This document shows, piece after piece, positions 1-5,869 of a DNA stretch of 7,322 bases (position 1 is its first letter; each line of letters starts with the position of its first letter). The DNA comes from CAYYYG01 sp964490875 (GTDB taxonomy: Bacteria; Patescibacteriota; Microgenomatia; UBA1406; GWC2-37-13). A program made the position numbers and the translations under genes. The stretch covers positions 1-7,322 of the forward strand of contig CAZBEF010000022.1 in the NCBI GenBank assembly GCA_964490875.1, given 5' to 3'. The notes beneath the pieces were generated by a model. It was not told the origin of the DNA and searched no databases. It was given only the letters and a program-made list of their open reading frames with translations.

Positions 1-2
1 TC

Positions 3-1070
3 AGTATATTCATCGCCTTCTTATTCCCTAAATTAATTTTTGCACAGACATCTGCCGATTCTTCTTTTAAAGCCGAAGCAGTTGTCACCAAAATTCTTGA
101 AGAAAAACAGATCAAAGTGATGGAGAAAAAACAGCTTTTTCAGAAACTGGAAGTTTTACTTATTCAAGGAAAGGATAAAGGGAAAAAACTCACCGTGAAC
201 AATGGCGATGTACCGGTCGCGAAAGTGCCGAGATATTTGGTTGGTGATAAGGTAGTTCTGACAATAAACGATGGACAAGATGGTCATAACTCGATTTATA
301 TCAGCGATTATGTTCGGCGTGATTCACTCTACTGGCTGTTTGCGATTTTTATCGGTTTGGCTGTTTTGATAGCCCGTAAACGGGGAGCTGCTTCTGTACT
401 GGGGATGATCATTTCATTTTTTGTCATCTTTCAATTTATTCTTCCGCAGATAATCGGCGGCGCGAATCCGGTATTTATTTCCATACTCGGCTCGATCATA
501 ATTATTCCGGTTACGTTTTACTTATCGCACGGAATAAATGGCAAGACAACAATGTCCGTTGTAGGAACGATAATAAGTCTGATAATAACTGGACTGTTGG
601 CATATATTTATATTCATTTCGCAAAGCTGAGTGGATTTTCTTCCGACGAAGCTGTTTTTTTGCAGACGGCAAAACCGGGTACTTTCAATATGCAGGGAAT
701 TCTGTTGGCCGGAATTATTATTGGCCTTTTGGGAATTTTAGACGATATTACTATTTCGCAGGCTGCCATAGTGTATGAGCTAAAAAAGACATCTCCTAAA
801 TTGACGTTTACACAGTTATATGCGAAAGGAATGGACATTGGGAGCGATCACATTGCCTCGATGGTGAATACTCTTGTTTTGGTTTATGCCGGTGCGGCGC
901 TGCCATTGTTGCTGCTATTTATAAATAATCCTCATCCCTTTGCAGAAGTCTTAAATTACGAAATGATTGCCGAAGAAGTGGTGCGGACCCTGATTGCAAG
1001 TATCGGGTTAATTCTGGCTGTTCCCATAACAACATTTCTAACAGCGTATCATGTAAATAGAAAACAGTAA
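3..1070 (+). CDS. YibE/F family multi-pass membrane protein, 5' end cut by window
   Basis: YibE/F family integral membrane protein; the biochemical role of the family is not established, and a transport role is often assumed. The frame is open from base 3, so the gene starts outside the window. A GTG at 117 and an ATG at 120 are the first start-like codons, but the 38 codons before them look coding: a hydrophobic stretch ending in LIFAQTS resembles a signal peptide with cleavage near the Ala, followed by AEAVVTKILEE, which matches the usual YibE/F mature N-terminus. Counting from 117, a soluble domain covers about residues 1-66, then seven or eight membrane segments (about 71-86, 92-113, 117-137, 145-167, 192-208, 247-268, 289-310). 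Family signatures seen are LLGILDDITISQA (204-216) and SDHIASMVNTLVL (243-255). The usual Arg before Asp-His appears as Ser243. It is convergent with the next gene, with a 6-base gap and no clear terminator hairpin. Confidence 0.9.
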   Translation, partial: SIFIAFLFPKLIFAQTSADSSFKAEAVVTKILEEKQIKVMEKKQLFQKLEVLLIQGKDKGKKLTVNNGDVPVAKVPRYLVGDKVVLTINDGQDGHNSIYISDYVRRDSLYWLFAIFIGLAVLIARKRGAASVLGMIISFFVIFQFILPQIIGGANPVFISILGSIIIIPVTFYLSHGINGKTTMSVVGTIISLIITGLLAYIYIHFAKLSGFSSDEAVFLQTAKPGTFNMQGILLAGIIIGLLGILDDITISQAAIVYELKKTSPKLTFTQLYAKGMDIGSDHIASMVNTLVLVYAGAALPLLLLFINNPHPFAEVLNYEMIAEEVVRTLIASIGLILAVPITTFLTAYHVNRKQ

Positions 1071-1076
1071 TATTAT

Positions 1077-2537
1077 TTAAAATCTATTAATTCGCAAATA
1101 TACTTCATACCCCGCCAGCTCGTCCACCTTTTTATATCGCGGATCTTTCTGTAATAAATCGTAGGCTGGAATAGTTACAGCGTTCCGGTAGGTATAGTGG
1201 ATATTCGGAATCGAGACGATTACATAGTCTGCTGAAGGATATGTTTCTGCAAAAATGTAGAAATATCTTCTGCCTGCAAAGTATGGAGCTGCCTGATCGG
1301 TTGCTGAAACTTTTATGTCATCTACCGATAAACGCCGCGACCATTTAGCAACAATCGCATGCTCCTGTGCATGATCGTATAGCAATGCATCTAAATTTTT
1401 TTCCTGTGAATAGGGCAGCGGGCTTTTGAAATAGCTAAATACTAAACTCGCGATGATGACAGCAGAAGAGATGATGACAGATGCTTTTCTATTCAATTTG
1501 AGAATCCGTGAAGCGCCATAAATTGCTGCGATAAATAACCATGGCTGAATTACCGAAGAATATTGAAACATTAAGCTTCTAAGCTGCAGATTGCTTGACA
1601 AAAGATTGATGCCGAATTCCGGCAGAGCGACAAAAATAAATTCAGGAGCAAGTATCGGCAATAAGGCCATCGGTCCAAGAAGCTGGAAAAAATACTGGAG
1701 CGTATTGGAGCTAAAAATTGATTGGAAGTATGTATCTCGCACACTGCTGTAATAACCCGTCGCAAAATGTTCCCCGCCGTTAAAATAAGGGATGATGAGG
1801 TAAGTTGACGCAAGAGCCCATCCCCAGCTTACAATTGTGATAGTAATGGGATACAGAATCGATCTTATTTCTTCTCTCTTATTTCTTATTTTCATAAATT
1901 GGTAGAAAATGAGATAGACTCCAAACATGCCGATAGATAACCCAACTTCTTCTTTTGTGAAAAGTGCTAGTACAAGAAATAAGAAAGACAAACGGAGATT
2001 TTTTTTCAGCCAGAAATAATACATCCATAAAATAAAAGTCGTTGCGAAAGTTACTGCGTGAAACTCGAAGATATTTGCCCTCTGCATTGGTGAATAAAGA
2101 AGATATGCCACAGAAAGAGACAACGATACTAATTCGTTTTTTACAATATGCTGAGAAATTTTAAAAACAGCCCAGGCGCCGAGTGCTAAAACGATAGTCT
2201 GGATGATAAGAATTGTCTCGGGTCCTGAATAGATAAAATAAAACGGAGCAAGAAAAGCCAAAATAATATCGTTATGAATAGCCATGCGTTTGATCTGCGC
2301 CGTACCGCCGTGAGGATTTGTCAGCTCAAGAATTCGCGACATATCGCCGGTTTTAAGAGCCATGTAGGTATTGTGCACAGTCTGATGCATGATCCCCAAG
2401 TCAAAGTATTCTGCATATAAATGATGAAATCGGAGAATACTGAAGGCAGTAAAATAGAGAATGTAGATTAATATTAATAACCACAAAATGATCTGGTATT
2501 TATTTTTTTTAAAGAGAAGGCGGCTAGATAGTTTCAT
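1077..2537 (-). CDS. DUF2079 family multi-pass membrane protein
   Basis: Large polytopic membrane protein of the DUF2079 family, thought to share the architecture of GT-C type glycosyltransferases; substrate unknown. From the ATG at 2537 it has 486 residues; an in-frame TTG at 2546 would add three. I prefer the ATG; neither start has a Shine-Dalgarno sequence. Numbering from the TTG: a first membrane helix at about 19-38, then the family motif FDLGIMHQ (48-55) in the first extracytoplasmic loop, several further helices (about 93-130, 139-152, 166-195, 203-217, 231-253, 285-310, 334-346, 357-371), the conserved FEFHAV (160-165) and FTKEEVGL (196-203), and a soluble C-terminal region of about 110 residues with SATDQAAPYFAGRRYFYIF and DYVIVS. 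Order and motifs fit the family well. It follows the Fn3/Ig gene on the same strand but has its own extended -10 promoter. Both the promoter and the start region lie within inverted repeats. Confidence 0.87.
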   Translation of the reverse strand: MKLSSRLLFKKNKYQIILWLLILIYILYFTAFSILRFHHLYAEYFDLGIMHQTVHNTYMALKTGDMSRILELTNPHGGTAQIKRMAIHNDIILAFLAPFYFIYSGPETILIIQTIVLALGAWAVFKISQHIVKNELVSLSLSVAYLLYSPMQRANIFEFHAVTFATTFILWMYYFWLKKNLRLSFLFLVLALFTKEEVGLSIGMFGVYLIFYQFMKIRNKREEIRSILYPITITIVSWGWALASTYLIIPYFNGGEHFATGYYSSVRDTYFQSIFSSNTLQYFFQLLGPMALLPILAPEFIFVALPEFGINLLSSNLQLRSLMFQYSSVIQPWLFIAAIYGASRILKLNRKASVIISSAVIIASLVFSYFKSPLPYSQEKNLDALLYDHAQEHAIVAKWSRRLSVDDIKVSATDQAAPYFAGRRYFYIFAETYPSADYVIVSIPNIHYTYRNAVTIPAYDLLQKDPRYKKVDELAGYEVYLRINRF

Positions 2538-2565
2538 ACATTTCAAACTAAACTCTAACCGCCTT
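2517..2565 (-). repeat. 12-base inverted repeat enclosing the DUF2079 start codon
   Basis: The arms 2517-2528 (AAGGCGGCTAGA) and 2554-2565 (TCTAACCGCCTT) are complementary at 11 of 12 positions, and in minus-strand RNA the remaining position is a U:G wobble. The 25-base loop holds both candidate start codons (2537 and 2546). If transcription starts near 2559, about 7 bp of the stem would be transcribed and would form at the very 5' end of the mRNA. The arms are clear in the sequence; a role in translation control is inference. Confidence 0.5.
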
Positions 2566-2571
2566 ATTATA
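2566..2571 (-). promoter_or_regulatory. Extended -10 promoter of the DUF2079 gene
   Basis: Read on the minus strand the sequence is TGGTATAATAAGG, a perfect TATAAT preceded by TGG, so an extended -10 element that needs little -35 support. No good -35 hexamer lies 16-18 bases upstream. The expected transcript start is near 2559, giving a 5' leader of about 22 nt to the ATG at 2537. The box lies exactly between two inverted repeats (2517-2565 and 2573-2601). Confidence 0.6.
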
Positions 2572-2572
2572 C

Positions 2573-2601
2573 CAGATTGGCCGTATTAACGCCCTAATCT
2601 G
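2573..2601 (-). terminator. Hairpin after the Fn3/Ig gene, covering the -35 region of the DUF2079 promoter
   Basis: This imperfect 29-base palindrome folds as CAGATT/AATCTG, a one-base bulge, GG/CC, one mismatch, CGT/ACG and a four-base loop, 11 pairs in all. It starts 11 bases after the last stop base of the Fn3/Ig gene, which suits a terminator, but on the minus strand no T-run follows; the DUF2079 -10 box comes next. On the plus strand a T-rich tail (ATTTATTTTCTTATTTT) does follow, although no plus-strand gene lies just upstream. It could also be an operator, since it spans about -14 to -42 of the DUF2079 promoter. Confidence 0.35.
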
Positions 2602-2611
2602 ATTTATTTTC

Positions 2612-3445
2612 TTATTTTGATGTAACACTAATCGTGGAGGACGATGTGTTATTGAGAGTATCATAAGCGGTCGCTTTAAGACTATAAACGGTACCCTTTC
2701 TATTTGGCACCATCCATGCACATGTATATGGAGTGGCAGTATCTGTGCAAGTTAGCACATTGTTTACATAAAACATAACTTTCGATACACCTGAAATATC
2801 AGAAGCACTTGCCTGAATTGTTGTCGTTGCATTCTTGGCAACTGTACCATTATTTGCTGGGGATGTAATTGCTACAGTTGGTCCGGATGTATCTACTGCA
2901 ACAGTAGGTGATGGTGTTAATGTCGGAGCAGTAGTAACTGTTGGAGTAGGTGATGATAAAGCTACAGTTGGAGTTGGGGCGGTTGTTAATGTTGGGATAG
3001 GAGTATTTGTTGGTGTTGGTCCCGGCGGTGTCGTAACTGTCTTATTTTCGGTTGCTGGCCCTTCATTGCCAGAAGGATCTGTAGCTGTTACATAATATGA
3101 GTACGTATTGCCTCCAGTTACACCAGTGTCATAATAGTATGTTGTATTTCCACTATAAATTCGATTACTATCTCTATATACATTATATGCAGCAATACTT
3201 CCTGAATCATCGGTCGCGGTTCCCCAGAAAATTGCTACCATTGTAGGCGAAGAAGCGCCGACATTAATAAAATAAGGTGCGGTTGGAGCAGATGTGTCGG
3301 AAAGTGTCTGCTGTGTAGTCTCGCTGGCTTTTGTCTGTGTTAAAGACGGAACTTGTGCAGCAACTACTAAAAAAAGCAAACCAATAAGAACAAAACCAAT
3401 TCGTAAAGCGATCGGGGTTTGAGGTATTTTTGATAATAGTTTCAT
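2612..3445 (-). CDS. Secreted/anchored Fn3 + P/T-rich linker + bacterial Ig-like domain protein
   Basis: Predicted extracellular protein of 277 residues, probably for adhesion or surface binding; the ligand cannot be read from sequence. Residues 1-11 are a basic N-terminus and about 12-30 a hydrophobic segment ending VVAAQ, either a signal peptide (possible cleavage after Ala30) or an N-terminal anchor. Residues about 52-138 form a fibronectin type III domain (PTAPYFINVGASSPTMVAIFW, AYNVYRD, YYYDTGVTGGNTYSYYVTATD). Residues about 139-186 are a low-complexity Pro/Thr linker. Residues about 187-277 form a bacterial Ig-like domain (GPTVAITSPANNGTVAKNA, FYVNN, YSLKATAYDTLNN) with two nearby cysteines, C233 and C242, which could form a disulfide. 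No sortase or other C-terminal anchor motif is seen; the chain ends with the last Ig strand. The ATG at 3445 lies 9 bases after a good -10 box. Confidence 0.85.
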   Translation of the reverse strand: MKLLSKIPQTPIALRIGFVLIGLLFLVVAAQVPSLTQTKASETTQQTLSDTSAPTAPYFINVGASSPTMVAIFWGTATDDSGSIAAYNVYRDSNRIYSGNTTYYYDTGVTGGNTYSYYVTATDPSGNEGPATENKTVTTPPGPTPTNTPIPTLTTAPTPTVALSSPTPTVTTAPTLTPSPTVAVDTSGPTVAITSPANNGTVAKNATTTIQASASDISGVSKVMFYVNNVLTCTDTATPYTCAWMVPNRKGTVYSLKATAYDTLNNTSSSTISVTSK

Positions 3446-3454
3446 ATGAGAAAA

Positions 3455-3483
3455 AATATATTCTCATTTTTATAAGAAGTCAA
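3455..3483 (-). promoter_or_regulatory. Sigma-70 type promoter of the Fn3/Ig gene, near-leaderless
   Basis: Minus-strand TTGACT (3478-3483), a 17-base spacer and TATATT (3455-3460) make a near-consensus promoter. The expected start is about 3447-3448, so the ATG at 3445 would have a 5' leader of only 2-3 nt. There is no Shine-Dalgarno sequence and no nearby downstream in-frame ATG. Confidence 0.65.
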
Positions 3484-3515
3484 GAAATCGATATATATGA
3501 AAGTCGATCAGACTA

Positions 3516-4085
3516 TTAGGCAAGCTTTGAATGCTTTAATTTGCGTGTCCATTCAACAAGTGCATCAACCAAACTCTGGATCTTTTCTCTTGTTTTTTCA
3601 TCATGAAGTTTTCCATTCGCGTCAAATTTTTCCTGCGCGAAAGAAATCATAACTTCCGGCCGGCTGAGTACTAAAGAATCCGTCTGAACAAACATCTGGC
3701 GTAAATGATGTTGTGCGCGGCCGGTTCCAACCATTCCGTTAGAAGCTCCCATCATTGCTACAGGTTTTCTGTTCAATACCGCACCGGTATACGGTCGTGA
3801 TCCCCATTCAATTGCGTTTTTTAAAACGCTTGAAATCGAATAGTTATATTCGGCAACGGAGAATAAAATTGCGTCAGCCGACTTGATCTTTTCTCTAAAT
3901 GCAGTAACCGATGGAGGCGGATTTTCTTCCAGATCCTGGTTGAAATGCGGTAAATCACCTATTTCGACAATTTCAAACGACACATTTTCCGGTAAGCATT
4001 CCTGAGCAATGTGTAGCGCCATTCTGTTATAAGAAGCTTTCCTCAAACTCCCGCAAATTCCGATTATTTTTAAAGTTTGTTCCAT
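3516..4085 (-). CDS. NADPH-dependent FMN reductase (flavodoxin-fold NAD(P)H oxidoreductase)
   Basis: Cytoplasmic flavoprotein of 189 residues, normal for the family, predicted to reduce FMN or bound quinone/metal substrates with NAD(P)H. Residues 6-20 contain the first beta strand and FMN phosphate-binding loop (GSLRKASYN at 12-20). Residues 79-98 carry EYNYS...VLKNAIEW, the second flavin-binding segment; the common Pro before EYN is Ala78. Residues 113-131 (GASNGMVGTGRAQHHLRQM) form the third conserved segment. The fold appears complete and no key residue is missing. The ATG at 4085 is preceded by very AT-rich sequence with a weak TATTTT 8 bases upstream and no Shine-Dalgarno sequence. It lies 43 bases after the phosphoesterase gene on the same strand and is probably co-transcribed with it. 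The exact substrate (azo dye, quinone, chromate or free FMN) cannot be assigned. Confidence 0.9.
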   Translation of the reverse strand: MEQTLKIIGICGSLRKASYNRMALHIAQECLPENVSFEIVEIGDLPHFNQDLEENPPPSVTAFREKIKSADAILFSVAEYNYSISSVLKNAIEWGSRPYTGAVLNRKPVAMMGASNGMVGTGRAQHHLRQMFVQTDSLVLSRPEVMISFAQEKFDANGKLHDEKTREKIQSLVDALVEWTRKLKHSKLA

Positions 4086-4128
4086 AAGTTTATAAAATAT
4101 TTAATAATGAAAATCTTAGGATTTAATA

Positions 4129-5061
4129 CTAATAGTTTGCATTCTTTAAAACTCCTTCAAGTTTGGGAACAATTTCTTTGCGCATAATAATGGATTCAGA
4201 TCTATAACCACTGTAGAGATTCGGTATTCCCAAAGCTTTCGCGAAAATTAAATTTGAATCAGAATCAATTGTAATGAATATATTATATCCTTCGAAAATA
4301 TCAATACCTGAAAAGAAAATATAGTCAAGTTTATAAAGTTCTTTCAATCTTTTTAAAACTAAATCAAGTTCGGTATGAAAAGCATTTAACGTAATTTTAA
4401 GATCTACAATCTCAAGTTGAGCTATTCCAATTTTCTTACCATGCAAGGATTTTACTGCGAAATCTTGTTCGATTATTTGTTGGAAATTATCTGTTGTTAC
4501 CTGGGATTTAGAAGCAAACATTTGCTTTACATAATCTTTTGGTATTGTAAAAAACTCTTTCAGCCATTGTGCGGCTTGTATGTCGCGAACTGTAGTAACT
4601 GTATTTTTAAAATTAATAGTATTTGAGACAATTGCCGAATACAGATATAATGCACAGTTTGAAGAAGGATTTATTTTGCTTTTCTGAAACTGTTCTGTAA
4701 TTAATGTTGCGCAAGAACCAACAAGTTCAATAGTATTTCTTGAATTTATGAAAGTGTCGACAAATACTATTTGTCTATGATCATATATTTCAACCACTTG
4801 TTGAACAGGGATAGTAGATTCTACAGCATCCGGATCTGCAGTGTCGACTAATACGAACTGAATATCCGAATCATATGTTCCTTGATGTTTTTCGATAGGA
4901 AAATAATTAGAGTATTTTCGGACAAATTCTACTTCTAGACCAAGGTCGCCGCTGTAAACCGCCTTTGCCTTTTTACCTAAAGAATTCAAAAGTTCAGAAT
5001 AAGCGATAGAACAAGCAATTCCATCTAAGTCAGGGCTATTGTAAGAAGTGACAATTATCAT
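4129..5061 (-). CDS. DHH/DHHA2 phosphoesterase, family II inorganic pyrophosphatase-like with altered metal ligands
   Basis: Predicted 310-residue cytoplasmic phosphoesterase. The N-terminal DHH domain shows SPDLDG (9-14), LVDTAD (71-76), YDHRQ (93-97) and SNTINFKN...TTVRD (146-160). The C-terminal domain shows KKIGIAQLEIVD (209-220) and SIIMRKEIVPKLEGVL (290-305), which resembles the DHHA2 segment whose Arg-Lys pair binds phosphate in family II pyrophosphatases. Against the known ligands of the B. subtilis enzyme, both Asp of motif I, Asp73 and His95 are kept, but the first His is Tyr7, the second His of DHH is Arg96 and the motif IV Asp is Asn147. It may therefore use fewer metals or act on another substrate. 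The start is the ATG at 5061: the in-frame extension to 5097 runs through the tRNA-Lys gene and is not protein-coding. The ATG lies 5 bases after the tRNA end, with no ribosome binding site. The FMN reductase gene follows. Confidence 0.85.
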   Translation of the reverse strand: MIIVTSYNSPDLDGIACSIAYSELLNSLGKKAKAVYSGDLGLEVEFVRKYSNYFPIEKHQGTYDSDIQFVLVDTADPDAVESTIPVQQVVEIYDHRQIVFVDTFINSRNTIELVGSCATLITEQFQKSKINPSSNCALYLYSAIVSNTINFKNTVTTVRDIQAAQWLKEFFTIPKDYVKQMFASKSQVTTDNFQQIIEQDFAVKSLHGKKIGIAQLEIVDLKITLNAFHTELDLVLKRLKELYKLDYIFFSGIDIFEGYNIFITIDSDSNLIFAKALGIPNLYSGYRSESIIMRKEIVPKLEGVLKNANY

Positions 5062-5066
5062 GTGTG

Positions 5067-5139
5067 TGAGCCTAGGGGGACTCGAACCCTCAACCAACTC
5101 CTTAAGAGGGAGCTGCTCTACCAGTTGAGCTATAGGCCC
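5067..5139 (-). tRNA. tRNA-Lys (anticodon CUU)
   Basis: A 73-nt cloverleaf: acceptor GGGCCTA/TAGGCTC with one G:U pair, D stem GCTC/GAGC, anticodon stem GCTCC/GGAGT with loop CTCTTAA (anticodon CTT at 5104-5106), variable TGGTT, and T arm GAGGG-TTCGAGT-CCCCC. The T stem has an A50 x C64 mismatch. The discriminator base is A, followed by CAC, so CCA is not encoded and must be added by nucleotidyltransferase. It lies 33 bases after tRNA-Arg and 5 bases before the phosphoesterase start. Confidence 0.95.
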
Positions 5140-5172
5140 AGTATTAAATAGAAAGTATACTACAGATATTTG
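5140..5172 (-). other. tRNA-Arg to tRNA-Lys spacer with a possible internal -10
   Basis: The 33-base AT-rich spacer contains TATACT on the minus strand, about 16 bases before the tRNA-Lys 5' end, but no convincing -35 in the tRNA-Arg 3' end. It could be a weak internal promoter; otherwise the two tRNAs are made as one precursor. Confidence 0.3.
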
Positions 5173-5244
5173 TGCCCCCTAGAGGAATCGAACCCCTATC
5201 ACTTGGTTCGAAGCCAAGTACTCTATCCATTAAGCTAAGGGGGC
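5173..5244 (-). tRNA. tRNA-Arg (anticodon UCG)
   Basis: A 72-nt cloverleaf: perfect acceptor GCCCCCT/AGGGGGC, D stem GCTT/GAGT with two wobble pairs, anticodon stem CTTGG/CCAAG with loop CTTCGAA (anticodon TCG at 5209-5211), a four-base variable loop, and T arm AGGGG-TTCGATT-CCTCT. The discriminator is A and CCA is not encoded. It is the first gene of the apparent minus-strand unit leading to tRNA-Lys and the phosphoesterase. Confidence 0.95.
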
Positions 5245-5276
5245 TTTTTACGCTTCAGTAGCGAAATTCTTAAAAT

Positions 5277-5282
5277 ATTATA
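5277..5282 (-). promoter_or_regulatory. -10 box of the tRNA-Arg/tRNA-Lys/phosphoesterase unit
   Basis: A perfect TATAAT on the minus strand, with an expected start near 5270, about 26 nt before tRNA-Arg. No good -35 hexamer is visible at 16-18 bases. It overlaps the -10-like sequences of the divergent methyltransferase gene. Confidence 0.5.
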
Positions 5283-5286
5283 CAAT
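5281..5286 (+). promoter_or_regulatory. -10-like box of the methyltransferase gene
   Basis: TACAAT ends 7 bases before the ATG at 5294, which would place transcription start at 5293 and make the mRNA essentially leaderless. An alternative TATTAT at 5276-5281, with a weak TTCAGT 16 bases upstream, would give a leader of about 6 nt. Both overlap the divergent tRNA -10 box. No Shine-Dalgarno sequence precedes the ATG. Confidence 0.4.
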
Positions 5287-5293
5287 ATACGGT

Positions 5294-5851
5294 ATGTTTT
5301 ATCCTATCTTAGGTTTAATTCTATTCATATTTGTCCTTTTTTATTCCTTCTACCTCATGATTTATATGATCTCCTTAGTCTATTCAATGCTTATGGGCTC
5401 GCCCTATGTGAAGACCAAAAACAAACGAATTGAGGTTATTTTAAGCTATGCCAACCTCAAACCGAAGCAAAGGTTTATCGATCTGGGCTGTGGAGATGGG
5501 ATTGTTGTACGGTATGCTGTGCAAAAATATAAAGTATATGGCACTGGAATAGATATTAATCCGCTGCTTATTTATCGGGCCAAGATTATGGCTGTTCTCC
5601 AAAAATTAAAGGGCATAAAATTTCGTAAAGAAAATATCTTTAAAGCAGATATTAAAAAGGCCGATGTTATATATTTGTTTCTTTTGCCGAAACTATTAGT
5701 AAAGTTGAAAGATAAACTACAAAAAGAAAGTAAAAAAAATGCTCTTATAATTTCTCATGGATTTGAAATAGAAGGGTGGAAAAAATACCAGATAAAGAAA
5801 ATAAAAGATAAACCATTTTCTACATACTATTACCGCCTACATTCGGCTTAA
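5294..5851 (+). CDS. Membrane-anchored class I SAM-dependent methyltransferase
   Basis: Predicted 185-residue methyltransferase tethered to the membrane, with the catalytic domain in the cytoplasm. Residues 3-30 form one or two hydrophobic helices. A GSPYV segment (35-39) precedes the Rossmann domain, followed by motif I FIDLGCGDG (61-69, the SAM glycine loop), the acidic residue after strand 2 in GIDINP (85-90, Asp87), and a strand with ADVIYLFLLP (123-132) near motif IV. The layout of membrane helix, P-x-V segment and DLG(S/C)GDG resembles bacterial relatives of the FAM173 lysine methyltransferases, so a protein substrate is possible but unproven. The C-terminus is short and Lys-rich. It is divergent from the tRNA unit and lies 18 bases before the ATG of the wall hydrolase gene on the same strand. 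Confidence 0.82.
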   Translation: MFYPILGLILFIFVLFYSFYLMIYMISLVYSMLMGSPYVKTKNKRIEVILSYANLKPKQRFIDLGCGDGIVVRYAVQKYKVYGTGIDINPLLIYRAKIMAVLQKLKGIKFRKENIFKADIKKADVIYLFLLPKLLVKLKDKLQKESKKNALIISHGFEIEGWKKYQIKKIKDKPFSTYYYRLHSA

Positions 5852-5857
5852 ATTTTG

Positions 5858-5863
5858 TATACT
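5858..5863 (+). promoter_or_regulatory. -10-like box 6 bases before the hydrolase ATG
   Basis: TATACT is followed by 6 bases and then ATG, so the predicted transcript start coincides with the A of the start codon. No convincing -35 lies in the end of the methyltransferase gene. Read-through from upstream is also possible. Confidence 0.4.
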
Positions 5864-5869
5864 GTTACT

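Noticed and set aside
614..838. Minus-strand open frame within the YibE/F gene
   Set aside because: It lies wholly within a well-supported membrane protein gene and has no family-like features.
1571..1813. Second minus-strand open frame within the DUF2079 gene
   Set aside because: It overlaps a gene with clear family motifs in another frame and shows unnatural composition.
2885..3030. Possible tandem-repeat or CRISPR-like array
   Set aside because: The short GTTGGAGT-like similarities are irregular in spacing and are explained by repeated Pro-Thr codons; there are no unique spacers.
2835..3095. Plus-strand Val/Gly-rich open frame of 86 codons
   Set aside because: It is the complement of the Pro/Thr linker and adjacent domains of the Fn3/Ig gene; the regular V/G composition is an artefact of antisense PT codons.
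3264..3467. Cys/Phe/Ser-rich minus-strand open frame over the Fn3/Ig gene start
   Set aside because: It is in another frame from the Fn3/Ig gene, whose signal segment and Fn3 domain are convincing; composition is not protein-like.
3486..3512. ATCGA/TCGAT inverted repeat after the FMN reductase stop as terminator
   Set aside because: The stem is only five bases with a 12-base AT loop and no T-run, too weak to call.
4417..4626. Plus-strand open frame antisense to the phosphoesterase
   Set aside because: It is nested inside a gene with conserved DHH-family motifs and has no start context or similarity.
5062..5097. N-terminal extension of the phosphoesterase (MVEGSSPPRLTH)
   Set aside because: These codons are the tRNA-Lys T arm and acceptor stem; the ATG at 5061 lies five residues before the family's first strand and motif.
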